From Caldilineaceae bacterium (GTDB taxonomy: Bacteria; Chloroflexota; Anaerolineae; Caldilineales; Caldilineaceae): a stretch of 64,000 nt of DNA. Below, piece after piece: positions 36,884 through 46,400 of this stretch (position 1 is the stretch's first letter; the number at the start of each line of letters is the position of its first letter). Position numbers and translations under genes: made by a program. The stretch is from positions 41,781 to 105,780 of the forward strand of contig JALHQH010000043.1 in assembly GCA_022842065.1 (NCBI GenBank). The letters are read 5' to 3'. The notes under the pieces are model-generated. The model did no database searches. It saw nothing but the letters and a program-made list of their open reading frames with translations, and had not been told where the DNA came from.

Positions 36884-38233
36884 TTACGGGCGCGGTAGAT
36901 CCAAAATGTCTTGAATTTGCTGCGTGACGCCATCGACAAAGGCTTGGGTCGGCTGTTCGGCACCGGTCCACAAGGGCTGCATCAACTGCGCCAAGGCGGT
37001 TTCCGCTTCGGCTTGACGCCAGTTGGCCGTGATCCGGCTGGCCATGGCATTGTCCATGATCTCTTTGAAGACCACGCGGAAGGGGAACGCAAGCAACTCT
37101 TCGCTGCCATAAACATCTGCACGACCACCAACCGTACCGCCAATCAAACCGAGTTGGACGCCGGAATCCTTGCTACAGAGATATTGCACCCATTTGAAGG
37201 CTGCGTCTGGGTTTTGGCTGGCCGTGGTGACTGTGTAGGCATCCACTTCGTAATCCGAACCGCCGACGCCGCCTGGTCCAACTGCATTGGGTGCAACCAT
37301 CCACTCGAAAGTATCGCCAATCGTGCCACCAGTAACCGACACCGAAGTGCCACCCTGATACATGCCCAGCGAATTAGCGATCCACATATCATTGCCGCCG
37401 CCAACCATCTGCTCTGGGGTGGGGGCAACTTTGTGGGTTTGGAAGAGATCATAAAGCCAGGTAACCGCCTGTACACCCAACTCACTGTTGAGTTGGAATT
37501 GGGTACCACCTTCGTTAAGCAGCTCGGTACCAAAGGCGCGCGACAGGGTAACGAGGGTCTTCCAGATGTTGCCAACCCCGGGCAGGAAGCCATAGAAAGG
37601 TGGGGTTGCATCGCCCTTGGTCAAGGCTTTGGCCGCTTCGACCTGCTGCTCTTGGGTCCAACCGGATGTCGGGAGATCCAAGCCCGCTGCTTCAAAGGCC
37701 GTCTGGTTGTAGTAGACCACGGCAAGACCAGGATGCGCCTTGAAGGGCAAGCCAAGCAGATTGCCTTCGACGGTAATGGCATTGAGACAGCCCTCATACC
37801 ACTGCGTCAGATCAATGCTGTTCGAGGCAACCAGATCATCGATCGGGGCGACGATACCCTGTGCCCACATAAAGTTGATTGTCGCGCCACCGAGCGCGCT
37901 CCAGGCGGCATCGCCCAAGGTGTTACCGGCCAACATCGTCGAGACCTTGGTGTTGTATTCTTCACCGGGGAAGGATTCTTTCACGATCTCGATGTCGGGA
38001 TTTTCTTCCATGAATTTGGGGATCTGCATATCATAGAGGGTATCCTCTTGCTGACCGATGCGCGCATGGAAACGAACGGTTACCTTCTCGCCGGCCGGCG
38101 CGGCAGCTTCACCACCACCCGTGGCGGCCGGCGCAGCACCAGGGGCCACACAGGCAGCCAGTGCGAGTCCAACTGCAGTCACTGACGAGGCGCGCAGAAA
38201 GGCGCGGCGTGACAATCCCTTTTGATGATCCAT
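36884..38233 (-). CDS. ABC sugar-binding lipoprotein with Tat signal (CUT1)
   Basis: 449 aa. AAAGGAG precedes the ATG at 38233. The N-terminus has twin arginines (SRRAFLRASS) and a lipobox (LALAAC), so it is exported by Tat and lipid-anchored outside the membrane. A low-complexity Ala/Gly linker follows, then a MalE/UgpB-like fold (MQIPKFMEENPDIEIVKESF, GVQAVTWLYDLF, DAFKWVQYL). It captures the sugar for the two permeases downstream. First gene of the operon 38233-30034. Confidence 0.92.
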   Translation of the reverse strand: MDHQKGLSRRAFLRASSVTAVGLALAACVAPGAAPAATGGGEAAAPAGEKVTVRFHARIGQQEDTLYDMQIPKFMEENPDIEIVKESFPGEEYNTKVSTMLAGNTLGDAAWSALGGATINFMWAQGIVAPIDDLVASNSIDLTQWYEGCLNAITVEGNLLGLPFKAHPGLAVVYYNQTAFEAAGLDLPTSGWTQEQQVEAAKALTKGDATPPFYGFLPGVGNIWKTLVTLSRAFGTELLNEGGTQFQLNSELGVQAVTWLYDLFQTHKVAPTPEQMVGGGNDMWIANSLGMYQGGTSVSVTGGTIGDTFEWMVAPNAVGPGGVGGSDYEVDAYTVTTASQNPDAAFKWVQYLCSKDSGVQLGLIGGTVGGRADVYGSEELLAFPFRVVFKEIMDNAMASRITANWRQAEAETALAQLMQPLWTGAEQPTQAFVDGVTQQIQDILDLPRP

Positions 38234-38356
38234 CGTCTACTCCTTTGATTTTGTGAATTTACGATATACGTCACTGGGCCCACTATCGGGTTAAGAGAGT
38301 AAGCGGCAATGCGCACTTGCACAGGACAATAACAGATTTTGCCAACCATAAGCTGG

Positions 38357-38452
38357 CGTTCAATGAACGACAAGTTGGCGTTCGGTGGTTGTTGTGGTCT
38401 GCTGATTTTGGTTCTCTATTATATCCTAGCATGGCAGTGAAACTTCTGTCAA
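38357..38452 (-). promoter_or_regulatory. candidate promoter and operator of the sugar operon
   Basis: On the minus strand a perfect -35 TTGACA (38452-38447) is followed after 18 bases by TAGGAT (38428-38423), a fair -10; TATAAT a few bases further is off-spacing. In the long leader, CGTTCAATGAACG (38357-38369) is a perfect odd palindrome flanked by two TGGCGTTC copies, and could be a regulator site. No regulator gene is adjacent. Confidence 0.35.
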
Positions 38453-38548
38453 TCAGCGGTTGTGCCCTGTCATCCTCTAGTAGTGCTCAGGTTATTCACA
38501 GTATAACGATTTAAGCAATTTTTCAGCTTTCCACCTTTAAAACGCTGA

Positions 38549-38592
38549 CCAACAAAAAGAGCGAAGCTGATCAGCTTCGCTCTTTTTGTTGG
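38549..38592. terminator. 44-bp perfect palindrome, terminator-like
   Basis: CCAACAAAAAGAGCGAAGCTGA is followed directly by its exact complement, ending in CTCTTTTTGTTGG. A and T runs at the stem base fit a bidirectional terminator. It lies between the sugar operon's promoter region and the end of the surface-protein gene at 38756. Confidence 0.65.
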
Positions 38593-38659
38593 CTTTAGGA
38601 ACATTACCGATAGACTAAGGCCACTTATGCGCCGCAACTATCCCTAGCCTAGTTCTATT

Positions 38660-38734
38660 GTATACCAGCGGTTGTCATAATTTAGCATTTTTACTCGTGT
38701 AGAAAATGCTAAATTATGACAACCGCTGGTATAC
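38660..38734. repeat. 32-bp perfect inverted repeat after the surface-protein gene
   Basis: Arms 38660-38691 and 38703-38734 (GTATACCAGCGGTTGTCATA...) are exact complements around 11 bases. It begins 22 bases beyond the stop of the minus-strand gene at 38756 and probably forms the transcript's 3' hairpin, although no U-tract follows. Confidence 0.75.
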
Positions 38735-38755
38735 GATCATCAGCGTCGATAGATG

Positions 38756-41700
38756 CTAGTAGCTAAGGATCATGGGCAGCCACATACCGGGAATAATACT
38801 CCGGCGATCGGCGTCGAGATAATCGGGGATGCCATCGCCGTTGCTATCGTCATTGGTGACATCACCGTCACCATTCCCATCTTCGATTCGGGTCAAGATA
38901 CTATCGCCGTCATCGTCGGGATCGAGATAGTTGGGAATGCTATCACGGTCCAGATCATCATTGCGTAGATCGCCATTGTTGTCGAGATCCTCGTTCTTGG
39001 ATAGCAACGTATCACCATCATCATCGGTATCGAGATAATTGGGCGTGCCGTCGCCATCGGTATCATCATTGGTTGGGTCGCCATTCTTATCGACATCCTC
39101 GTCTTTGGTCGGCATCGTATCAGCATCATCGTCAGGATCGAGATAGTTGGGTTTACTATCGCCATCGGTATTGTCGTTGGTCGGGTCACCATTACGATCA
39201 ACATCCTCGACTTTCGTGGGCACCGTATCATCATCGTCGTCGGCGTCTAGGTAGTTGGGTATGCCGTCACCGTCGCTATCATCATTAGCGGGGTTACCGT
39301 TGCGATCGAGATCTTCGGTCTTGGTTGGGATCGTATCGCCATCATCGTCGGGATCGAGATAATTTGGTTTATTATCGCCGTCGGTGTCGTCGTTGACTGG
39401 GGTGCCGTTATTGTCGCGATCCTCAGACTTGGTGGGGATAGAATCGCCATCGTCGTCGGGATCGAGATAGTTGGGTATGCTGTCGCCGTCGGTGTCGTCA
39501 TTGGCTGGGTTGCCGTTAGCATCAACATCTTCGTTCTTGGTAGGCACCGTGTCGCCGTCATCATCCGGGTCGAGATAGTTGGGTTTGCCATCGCCATCGC
39601 TATCATCAGTGGCAGGGTTGCCATCACTGTTGGGATCTTCGTTCTTGGTCAGGATGCTGTCATTGTCATCATCGGCATCGAAATAATCCGGTTTGCTGTC
39701 ACCGTCGCTATCAGGACAGGGCAACCCGGTCGGACATTCAACATTATCCAGTAAACCATCGCCGTCACTGTCACCAACCCCACTCTGGTGATCATTCGGA
39801 TCAAGATAGGCCGGAATGCCGTCGTTATCGGCATCGTCATCAAGCCAGTTGCCGTTGCCGTCGAGGTCTTCTTGTTTGGTGGGGATCCCGTCGCCATCAT
39901 CGTCGGCATCGTCATAGTTTGGTTTGCCGTCACCATCGGTATCAAGCGTTGCTGCCCCCTCTTTGCCGTCGGTGAGGCCATCCTGGTCGGTATCGAGCAG
40001 TGGGTTTGGAATGCCACCAAAGAGCGTATCCTGCGTATCCACATTGTCGGGGATGCCGTCGTCCTCGCCATCTGTCTTGTTGTCGACGGCACCATCCTGG
40101 TCAACATCCAAGTCGGCATTGCCGGCTTCAACAATATCCTTGACGCCATTGCCGTCGCTATCGTGATCACGGAAATTGGGCAGGAGATCGCCGTCGCTGT
40201 CGGGCAAAGCAGGTGCCGTGGCATCGCCAAAGTCGTTGTCAACGCCATCATCATTACCATCGGCGCTGTCAACAATACCGTCACCATCAACATCGGGGCC
40301 GTCGGCAACACCATTGCGGTCGGCGTCAGTGGCAGCGCTGCCCCCTTCCACGAGATCACTGATGGTGTCATTATCACTGTCCAGGTCACGATAATCCGGA
40401 GTGGTATCACTGTCGCTGTCAACCACGGTATAGTTGATGCGCCCACTTTCTGCGGCAGTCTCCAACCGGTCAGCGAGGCCATTGGCACCATAGGAACCAT
40501 CAACTAAACCATTGTGATCAGCGTCGGCCTGTTGATGACCTGCTTCATCAGCATCGTTAATACCGTCATTGTCACTATCGAGATCCAACCAATCTTTGAC
40601 GCCATCGCCATCTGTGTCACCCGATTGCGGTGCGTTTGCGAATTCGACCCCATCCGGCAGGCCATCGTTGTCACTGTCCAGATCTTGATCATTGGGAACG
40701 CCGTCGCCATCGGGATCGGTCGTGCCTTCGCTCTTATCGGTCATGCCATCGCCGTCGCCATCAGCCAGCCCATTGGGAATCCCGCCGAAAATTGTATCCT
40801 TGGTGTCGGCACTATTGGGAATGCCATCCTTGTCGGTATCGGCGGTATCATCGATCTTACCATCATTGTTACCATCAAGTGCATCATTGAACGCATCTTT
40901 AAGATCAGGTGTACCATCCCCATTGCTATCCAGATCGCGGAAGTCGGCGGTACCATCACGGTCACGATCAGGCAGGCCACTGATGGGGGCATCACCAAAA
41001 TCGTTGGCATCGCCATCATCGTTGCCATCGGCGCTGTCAACGATGCCATCGCCATCAACATCGGGGCCGTCGGCAACGCCATCATCGTCACTGTCCGTAG
41101 CGCCGCTACCACCTTCAATTAAGTCACCAATGCTGTCATTGTCGCTATCCAAGTCAAGATAGTCAGGCGTGCCGTCGGTGTCCGTATCCGCCAGCGTATA
41201 GTTGAGGAGACCACTATCGGCCGTCGTCTCAACCCGATCGGACAAGCCATTGGTGCCATAGGGCGTATCGACGAGGCCATCCCGCAGCAGGTCGGCATTT
41301 TGATGGCCGGCCTCTTGGGCATCATTGATGCCATCATTATCACTATCCAGGTCCAGATAGTCCATGATGCCATCGCCATCCGCATCGTGGCCAGCCGTCG
41401 GCGTATTGCGATACTCAAGCAGATCAGGAATCCCATCGTTATCACTATCATTGTCACGAAAGTTGGGCGCGCCATCGCCATCACTGTCAGCGGTACCCTC
41501 CTCATCGTTGGGAATCCCATCGTCATCATCGTCGCCATTGCCGACTGAACAAGGGGCGTTCCCTTGGCCGTAGTTGCCGACATACGCATTATCCATCCCC
41601 AAACCCAGCACATCAATCTGATTGCCTGGATTTGTGCTTGCCGAATTCGGCAATTGATTAAATGGATCACTGTTTTCCATTAAGGCGACTGGGCCAAGGC

Positions 41701-42133
41701 ATGGACCACTATTGCGGAAGGAGAAGACCAACTGTTCAACATTTCCTGCCCAATCGAAGGCGCTGTAGTCACCGGCGGGAAAAGAGGCTGAAAAAGAGAG
41801 GTAGTCGGCATTCGAGTCTTCCACCGGCGCATCAATGCGTGAGGTCAGCGCCCAGGCAGTACCAGCAACATGGCTCTGCAAGTTGCTCACCAAAAAACGA
41901 TTCAGACCGGTTGCATGAGGCGTCTTGATCGTTACCTGCGCCGTCAGCGTCAGATTCGGCGCGCCAGGAGTGCTCTTGGGACGCATATAAACTTCATAAA
42001 GCTCGCCATTGAGCACAATCTTGTATTCAAAGCCAGGAGCCTGCGCAAAGGCCGGCTTCAGCGCGCTGCTCAGTAACAAAAGTACAGTCAGGATGCCCAG
42101 TAGTGCCTGTAAAATAGATCGAGGATGGTTCAT
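38756..42133 (-). CDS. exported calcium-binding surface protein: shared beta-rich domain plus thrombospondin type 3 repeats
   Basis: About 1125 aa. The ATG at 42133 is chosen for a GAGG upstream and a clean signal peptide ([20 protein letters not shown]). Residues about 31-200 form the beta-rich domain shared with three neighbours (YEVYMRP...[14 protein letters not shown]...[14 protein letters not shown]...[12 protein letters not shown]). The rest is TSP3-like Asp-rich repeats (DSDGDGxPNxxDxDxDxDGIPD), which bind calcium and make a stiff rod. The end reads [13 protein letters not shown], a variant of the YLPL tail. Function inferred as cell-surface or matrix structure. Gene is minus-strand, monocistronic by look. 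Confidence 0.85.
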   Translation of the reverse strand: MNHPRSILQALLGILTVLLLLSSALKPAFAQAPGFEYKIVLNGELYEVYMRPKSTPGAPNLTLTAQVTIKTPHATGLNRFLVSNLQSHVAGTAWALTSRIDAPVEDSNADYLSFSASFPAGDYSAFDWAGNVEQLVFSFRNSGPCLGPVALMENSDPFNQLPNSASTNPGNQIDVLGLGMDNAYVGNYGQGNAPCSVGNGDDDDDGIPNDEEGTADSDGDGAPNFRDNDSDNDGIPDLLEYRNTPTAGHDADGDGIMDYLDLDSDNDGINDAQEAGHQNADLLRDGLVDTPYGTNGLSDRVETTADSGLLNYTLADTDTDGTPDYLDLDSDNDSIGDLIEGGSGATDSDDDGVADGPDVDGDGIVDSADGNDDGDANDFGDAPISGLPDRDRDGTADFRDLDSNGDGTPDLKDAFNDALDGNNDGKIDDTADTDKDGIPNSADTKDTIFGGIPNGLADGDGDGMTDKSEGTTDPDGDGVPNDQDLDSDNDGLPDGVEFANAPQSGDTDGDGVKDWLDLDSDNDGINDADEAGHQQADADHNGLVDGSYGANGLADRLETAAESGRINYTVVDSDSDTTPDYRDLDSDNDTISDLVEGGSAATDADRNGVADGPDVDGDGIVDSADGNDDGVDNDFGDATAPALPDSDGDLLPNFRDHDSDGNGVKDIVEAGNADLDVDQDGAVDNKTDGEDDGIPDNVDTQDTLFGGIPNPLLDTDQDGLTDGKEGAATLDTDGDGKPNYDDADDDGDGIPTKQEDLDGNGNWLDDDADNDGIPAYLDPNDHQSGVGDSDGDGLLDNVECPTGLPCPDSDGDSKPDYFDADDDNDSILTKNEDPNSDGNPATDDSDGDGKPNYLDPDDDGDTVPTKNEDVDANGNPANDDTDGDSIPNYLDPDDDGDSIPTKSEDRDNNGTPVNDDTDGDNKPNYLDPDDDGDTIPTKTEDLDRNGNPANDDSDGDGIPNYLDADDDDDTVPTKVEDVDRNGDPTNDNTDGDSKPNYLDPDDDADTMPTKDEDVDKNGDPTNDDTDGDGTPNYLDTDDDGDTLLSKNEDLDNNGDLRNDDLDRDSIPNYLDPDDDGDSILTRIEDGNGDGDVTNDDSNGDGIPDYLDADRRSIIPGMWLPMILSY

Positions 42134-42426
42134 GGTTGCCTCACATTCATTGCTAACGAATTTTGATAGGATCAAGCAACGCTTAATCGGTCCTAACATG
42201 CGCCGTGACAACCTCGCAAGTTGACGAAGCGACTAGCCTCACGACTGAATTTTGGGATAATTTTCATCAGTTTGTGATTAATAAATGACAAAAAGGCATA
42301 AGTATAGTTTTGGAATTGGCTATGATTTTTGGCCCGTTTTATCACGCTATGCATAAGCAGGCTTTTATACAGTGCGCGATAGGAGATCTGAAGTTTCTAC
42401 CAGTGCGCAAAACGCTGGTGCAATTC

Positions 42427-42475
42427 TCAGTAGACCGCAATACCCGCTCAGACGCCGAGCGTTGCGATCTACTGA
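42427..42475. repeat. inverted repeat with TCAGTAGACCGCAA arms
   Basis: TCAGTAGACCGCAA (42427-42440) pairs with TTGCGATCTACTGA (42462-42475) with one mismatch, with an inner CGCTC/GAGCG stem. The arm start equals that of the element at 29915. The remaining gap 42134-42555 is AT-rich and holds the promoter of the 38756-42133 gene, not identified. Confidence 0.65.
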
Positions 42476-42555
42476 TTTTAGCCGCTAGAGACGACCAGAT
42501 TTGTGGGGGAGAAAGATTACCGATCTCTCCTGCAGCTGTTATCTCTAGTGGATAG

Positions 42556-43206
42556 CTAGTTGTTGTTGATCAGTGGTAGCCAGAAGAAATTCTCTAGCTC
42601 GCCAGCGCGATCAGCACAAGCCGCGGCGCTGCCGTAGTTCCCGGTATAGAGATTGCCGTCACCCAAGTTGAGGACATCGATCTGATTACCTGGATTTGTA
42701 TGGGCAGAATTATGTTGACCACTGGCAACACCCGCATTGAAGGGATCATCATTGTTCATCAAGGTTACATTCCCCTGACAGGTGCCAGTATTAGCAAAGC
42801 TGAAGACTTTAACCTCTTGATCAGCCTGCCAGGCAATCGCTTGATGATTGCCGTCAGGAAAAGCAATGGTAAATGAGAGATAGTCAGCGCTTGTATTTTC
42901 GGTGGGCGCATCGATCCGCGAGGAGAGACTCCACTCTGTGCCGGCAACATCGCTGCTCAGTTCGCCGATGACAAAGCGATCGGCAGCAGTGGCATGCGGC
43001 ACCTTCAATGTCACCTGTGAGGTTAGGGTCAAAGCGGCACCACTGGCATTCACATTGGGACGCATGTAGACTTCATAGCGGCCATTGGCGTAAGCCACGC
43101 GGAAGGCAATGCCATTGGCGGTTTCCGCAGCTAGTGCGCTATTGGGCACAGCTAACAACGTCAACAGGCCAATCAGCATCAAAAGCAAGGTGTAATACTG
43201 TTTCAC
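42556..43206 (-). CDS. small exported protein with the shared beta-rich domain only
   Basis: 216 aa; AAAGGAG before the ATG, signal peptide LLLMLIGLLTLLAVPNSALA. About residues 28-195 are the domain shared with the 38756, 43404 and 48718 proteins ([59 protein letters not shown]). It lacks TSP3 repeats and ends in ENFFWLPLINNN, a variant of the YLPL tail. It may be the stand-alone binding module of the system. Function unknown. Confidence 0.8.
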   Translation of the reverse strand: MKQYYTLLLMLIGLLTLLAVPNSALAAETANGIAFRVAYANGRYEVYMRPNVNASGAALTLTSQVTLKVPHATAADRFVIGELSSDVAGTEWSLSSRIDAPTENTSADYLSFTIAFPDGNHQAIAWQADQEVKVFSFANTGTCQGNVTLMNNDDPFNAGVASGQHNSAHTNPGNQIDVLNLGDGNLYTGNYGSAAACADRAGELENFFWLPLINNN

Positions 43207-43249
43207 TTCATAGCTCCTTTATCTTGGCGGTAGTACTTTGCTCTCAATA

Positions 43250-43287
43250 AGTAGCAGCGTTTTTCAACTGTTCAAAACGCTGCTACT
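43250..43287. repeat. 14-bp hairpin between surface-protein genes
   Basis: AGTAGCAGCGTTTT (43250-43263) and its complement (43274-43287) around 10 bases. Lying between the stop at 43404 and the start at 43206 on the minus strand, it may end the larger gene's transcript. Confidence 0.5.
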
Positions 43288-43403
43288 CATGACAACCGCA
43301 GTTTAACCAAACATACACGAAGCACGATCCTGTACGTGCGGTTCACACAGAGCACAGGACGCTGGGCGAACAAAGAGTAGCTCGCCCATATTTACTGCAG
43401 ATC

Positions 43404-46400
43404 CTACGGCACTTGCTTGGTCACAATGTAGTTGGCGGCATAAGTGCTGTTGCCGGGGTGGGTAAAGATCGTCGTCAAGATCGTGTTGAGGTCATTACTC
43501 GGACCAGCAGCAATCGTTCGGCCATCCATATTGACATCCGTCACAGCATAACCGTCCACGATATAGTTAGCACTCAGGTTGTCGTTATTTTCATGCGCAA
43601 GCACTTTGATCAGCACTGGATTTACATCATTGCTAGGCCCAGCGTTGATGATAGAACCGTCACCCGAGGCATTACCAGCCCACAGGCCATAGACGCCGGT
43701 CTCCATCTGCACTAAGGCATTGGTGCCATTCACGCTAGCGCCGGTGGCAAAGTTGACACTGGTCGTTGGCGAGAGGGTAATAGCAGCCGCCGTCATCACG
43801 CCCAAATGGTTGCGATGTTGGACCGCCACATAATACGAACCACTGGTAGAACCGAAGTTCAGTGGTGAAACCCCGTCGACGCTAACCACATCACCATCCG
43901 CTTGGAGTAAACCGGATTGACGTACCACAACCGTTGCCGGGGTAGTGCTGTTCCGCAACTCGACCAATACCCAGTCAACAATGGCATTACTGCCGCCAAG
44001 CGTAAAGACCGTGGCATTGGCGGTTGCCGCTGCCGTCGTATAGGGCGATGCCGTCGGCAACAGGTTCTTGGTGCGCAGGTTATCACGCATCAGATCAGTG
44101 CTTTTGTTGTAAGCGCCGGCCAGGAAAACCTTGATCGACAACATGTTGTCCACATCGTTGTAATCCGGCGTACCGTCACCATCAATGTCTGGACAGGGAA
44201 TACCACCTGGGCATTCAGCCACATCAGTCAGACCATCACCATCGCTGTCTCCACCGGTACCATCAGTCGTGCCAGTGTCAACGTCCAGATAATCGGGAAT
44301 GCCATCGCCGTCAGCATCGGTCGGGTTGAGCGGGCCGCCCACACCAACTTCACCACTGGTGTTCGTGCCGTCACCATCATCATTGTTATCCTGATAGTTC
44401 GGTGTGCCGTCACCATCGGTGTCAACGTTGTTCGGTTCCAGATAGTCGGGTACTGAATCGCCGTCCGTATCACCGCTGCCTTCGGTCACAGTCTGGATGC
44501 CGTCACCATCGTCATCGGTGTCAAGATAGTTGGGAGTGCCATCACCGTCACTATCCGGGCAAGGTAGACCATTCGGGCATTCCTGACTATCGAGAATCCC
44601 ATCGCCATCACTGTCTGGATCAAGGTAATCAGGGGTGCCGTCATTGTCGGTGTCATCATTGGTCGGATCACCGTCCCCGTTTGGATCTTCGTCCGTCGTT
44701 GGGATGCCGTCACCATCATCGTCCGAGTCGAGATAGTCAGGCGTGCCGTCGTTATCGGTATCATCGTTGGTCGGATCGCCGTCGTTGTTGGTATCTTCGT
44801 CCGTCGTTGGGATGCCATCGCCGTCATCGTCTGGATCGAGGTAGTCAGGCGTGCCATCGCCATCGGTATCATCGTTAGCAGGGTTGCCGTCATTGTTGAT
44901 GTCTTCATCTGTCGTCGGTACGCCATCGCCGTCATCATCGGCGTCGAGATAGTTGGGCGTACCATCGCCATCGGTGTCGGTGGGGTTAGTGGCCGGGTTG
45001 TTGTCCCCATCAGTGTTGGCATCTTCGGTCGCCGTTGGCACCCCATCGCCATCATCGTCCGCTTCCAGGTAATTGGGTGTACCGTCACCATCGGTGTCTG
45101 TCGGATTAGTCGCTGGGTTGTTGTCCCCATCGGTGTTGGCATCTTCGGTTGTCGTCGGAATGCCATCGCCGTCATCGTCTGTGTCGAGATAGTTGGGCGT
45201 GCCATCGCCGTCCGTGTTGGTAGGATTGGTCGCCGGGTTGTTGTCGCCATCGGTATTGGCATCTTCCGTCGCCGTCGGTACCCCGTCGCCATCATCATCG
45301 GCGTCGAGATAGTTGGGCGTGCCATCACCGTCGGTGTTGGTAGGATTGGTCGCCGGATTGCCGTCGCCATCGGTGTTGGCATCTTCCGTCGCCGTGGGAA
45401 TGCCGTCACCGTCATCATCAGCATCCAGAAAGTTGGGCGTACCATCGCCATCGCTGTCGGTGGGGTTGGTCGCCGGGTTGTTGTCGCCATCGGTGTTGGC
45501 ATCTTCGTTCGCATCTGGAATGCCGTCACCATCAGCATCAGCATCGAGATAATCAGCCGTACCGTCACCATCGGTGTCAGTCGGCGTGGTCGCCGGGTTG
45601 TTGTCGCCATCGGTGTTGGCATCTTCAGTTACCGTGGGAATGCCGTCGCCGTCATCATCCGTATCGAGATAGTTGGGCGTACCATCGCCGTCGGTGTTGG
45701 TGGGGTTGGTCGCCGGGTTGTTGTCGCCATCGGTATTGGCATCTTCCGTCGCCGTCGGCACGCCGTCACCGTCATCATCAGCATCGAGATAGTTGGGTGT
45801 GCCATCGCCATCGCTATTGGTGGGGTTGGTCGCCGGGTTATTGTCGCCATCGGTATTGGCATCTTCCGTCGCCGTGGGAATGCCGTCGCCGTCATCATCG
45901 GCGTCGAGATAGTTGGGCGTGCCATCGCCATCGCTGTCGGTGGGGTTGGTGGCCGGGTTGTTGTCGCCATCGGTGTTGGCATCTTCCGTCGCCGTTGGCA
46001 CCCCATCGCCGTCATCATCAGCATCCAGGAAGTCGGGCGTACCGTCGCCGTCGGTGTCATCGTTGGTTGGGTCGCCATCGCCATCCGGATCTTCGTTGGC
46101 ATCTGGAATACCGTCGCCGTCGCTTTCGGTGTCGAGGTAGTTGGGCGTACCATCGCCATCGGCATCGTCATTGGCCGGGTTGCCATCGCCATTCCCATCT
46201 TCAGCGGTGGTCAGGATGCCGTCGCCATCATCATCGGTGTCGAGATAGTTGGGCGTACCATCGCCGTCCGTGTTGGTGGGGCTGGTGGCTGGGTTGTTGT
46301 CGCCATCCAGGTTCAGATCTTCTGTCGCCGTGGGTACCCCGTCGCCATCATCATCGGCTTCGAGATAGTTGGCGATGCCATCCCCATCGGTGTCGAGTGG

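Noticed and set aside
36911..38185. 424-codon plus-strand open frame opposite the sugar-binding protein
   Set aside because: The minus frame has a Tat signal, a lipobox and typical binding-protein motifs; the plus frame is a GC-rich shadow.
34909..38233. Expected ATP-binding subunit of the sugar transporter
   Set aside because: No Walker A plus LSGGQ frame was found near the permeases; a shared ATPase elsewhere is more likely than a missed gene.
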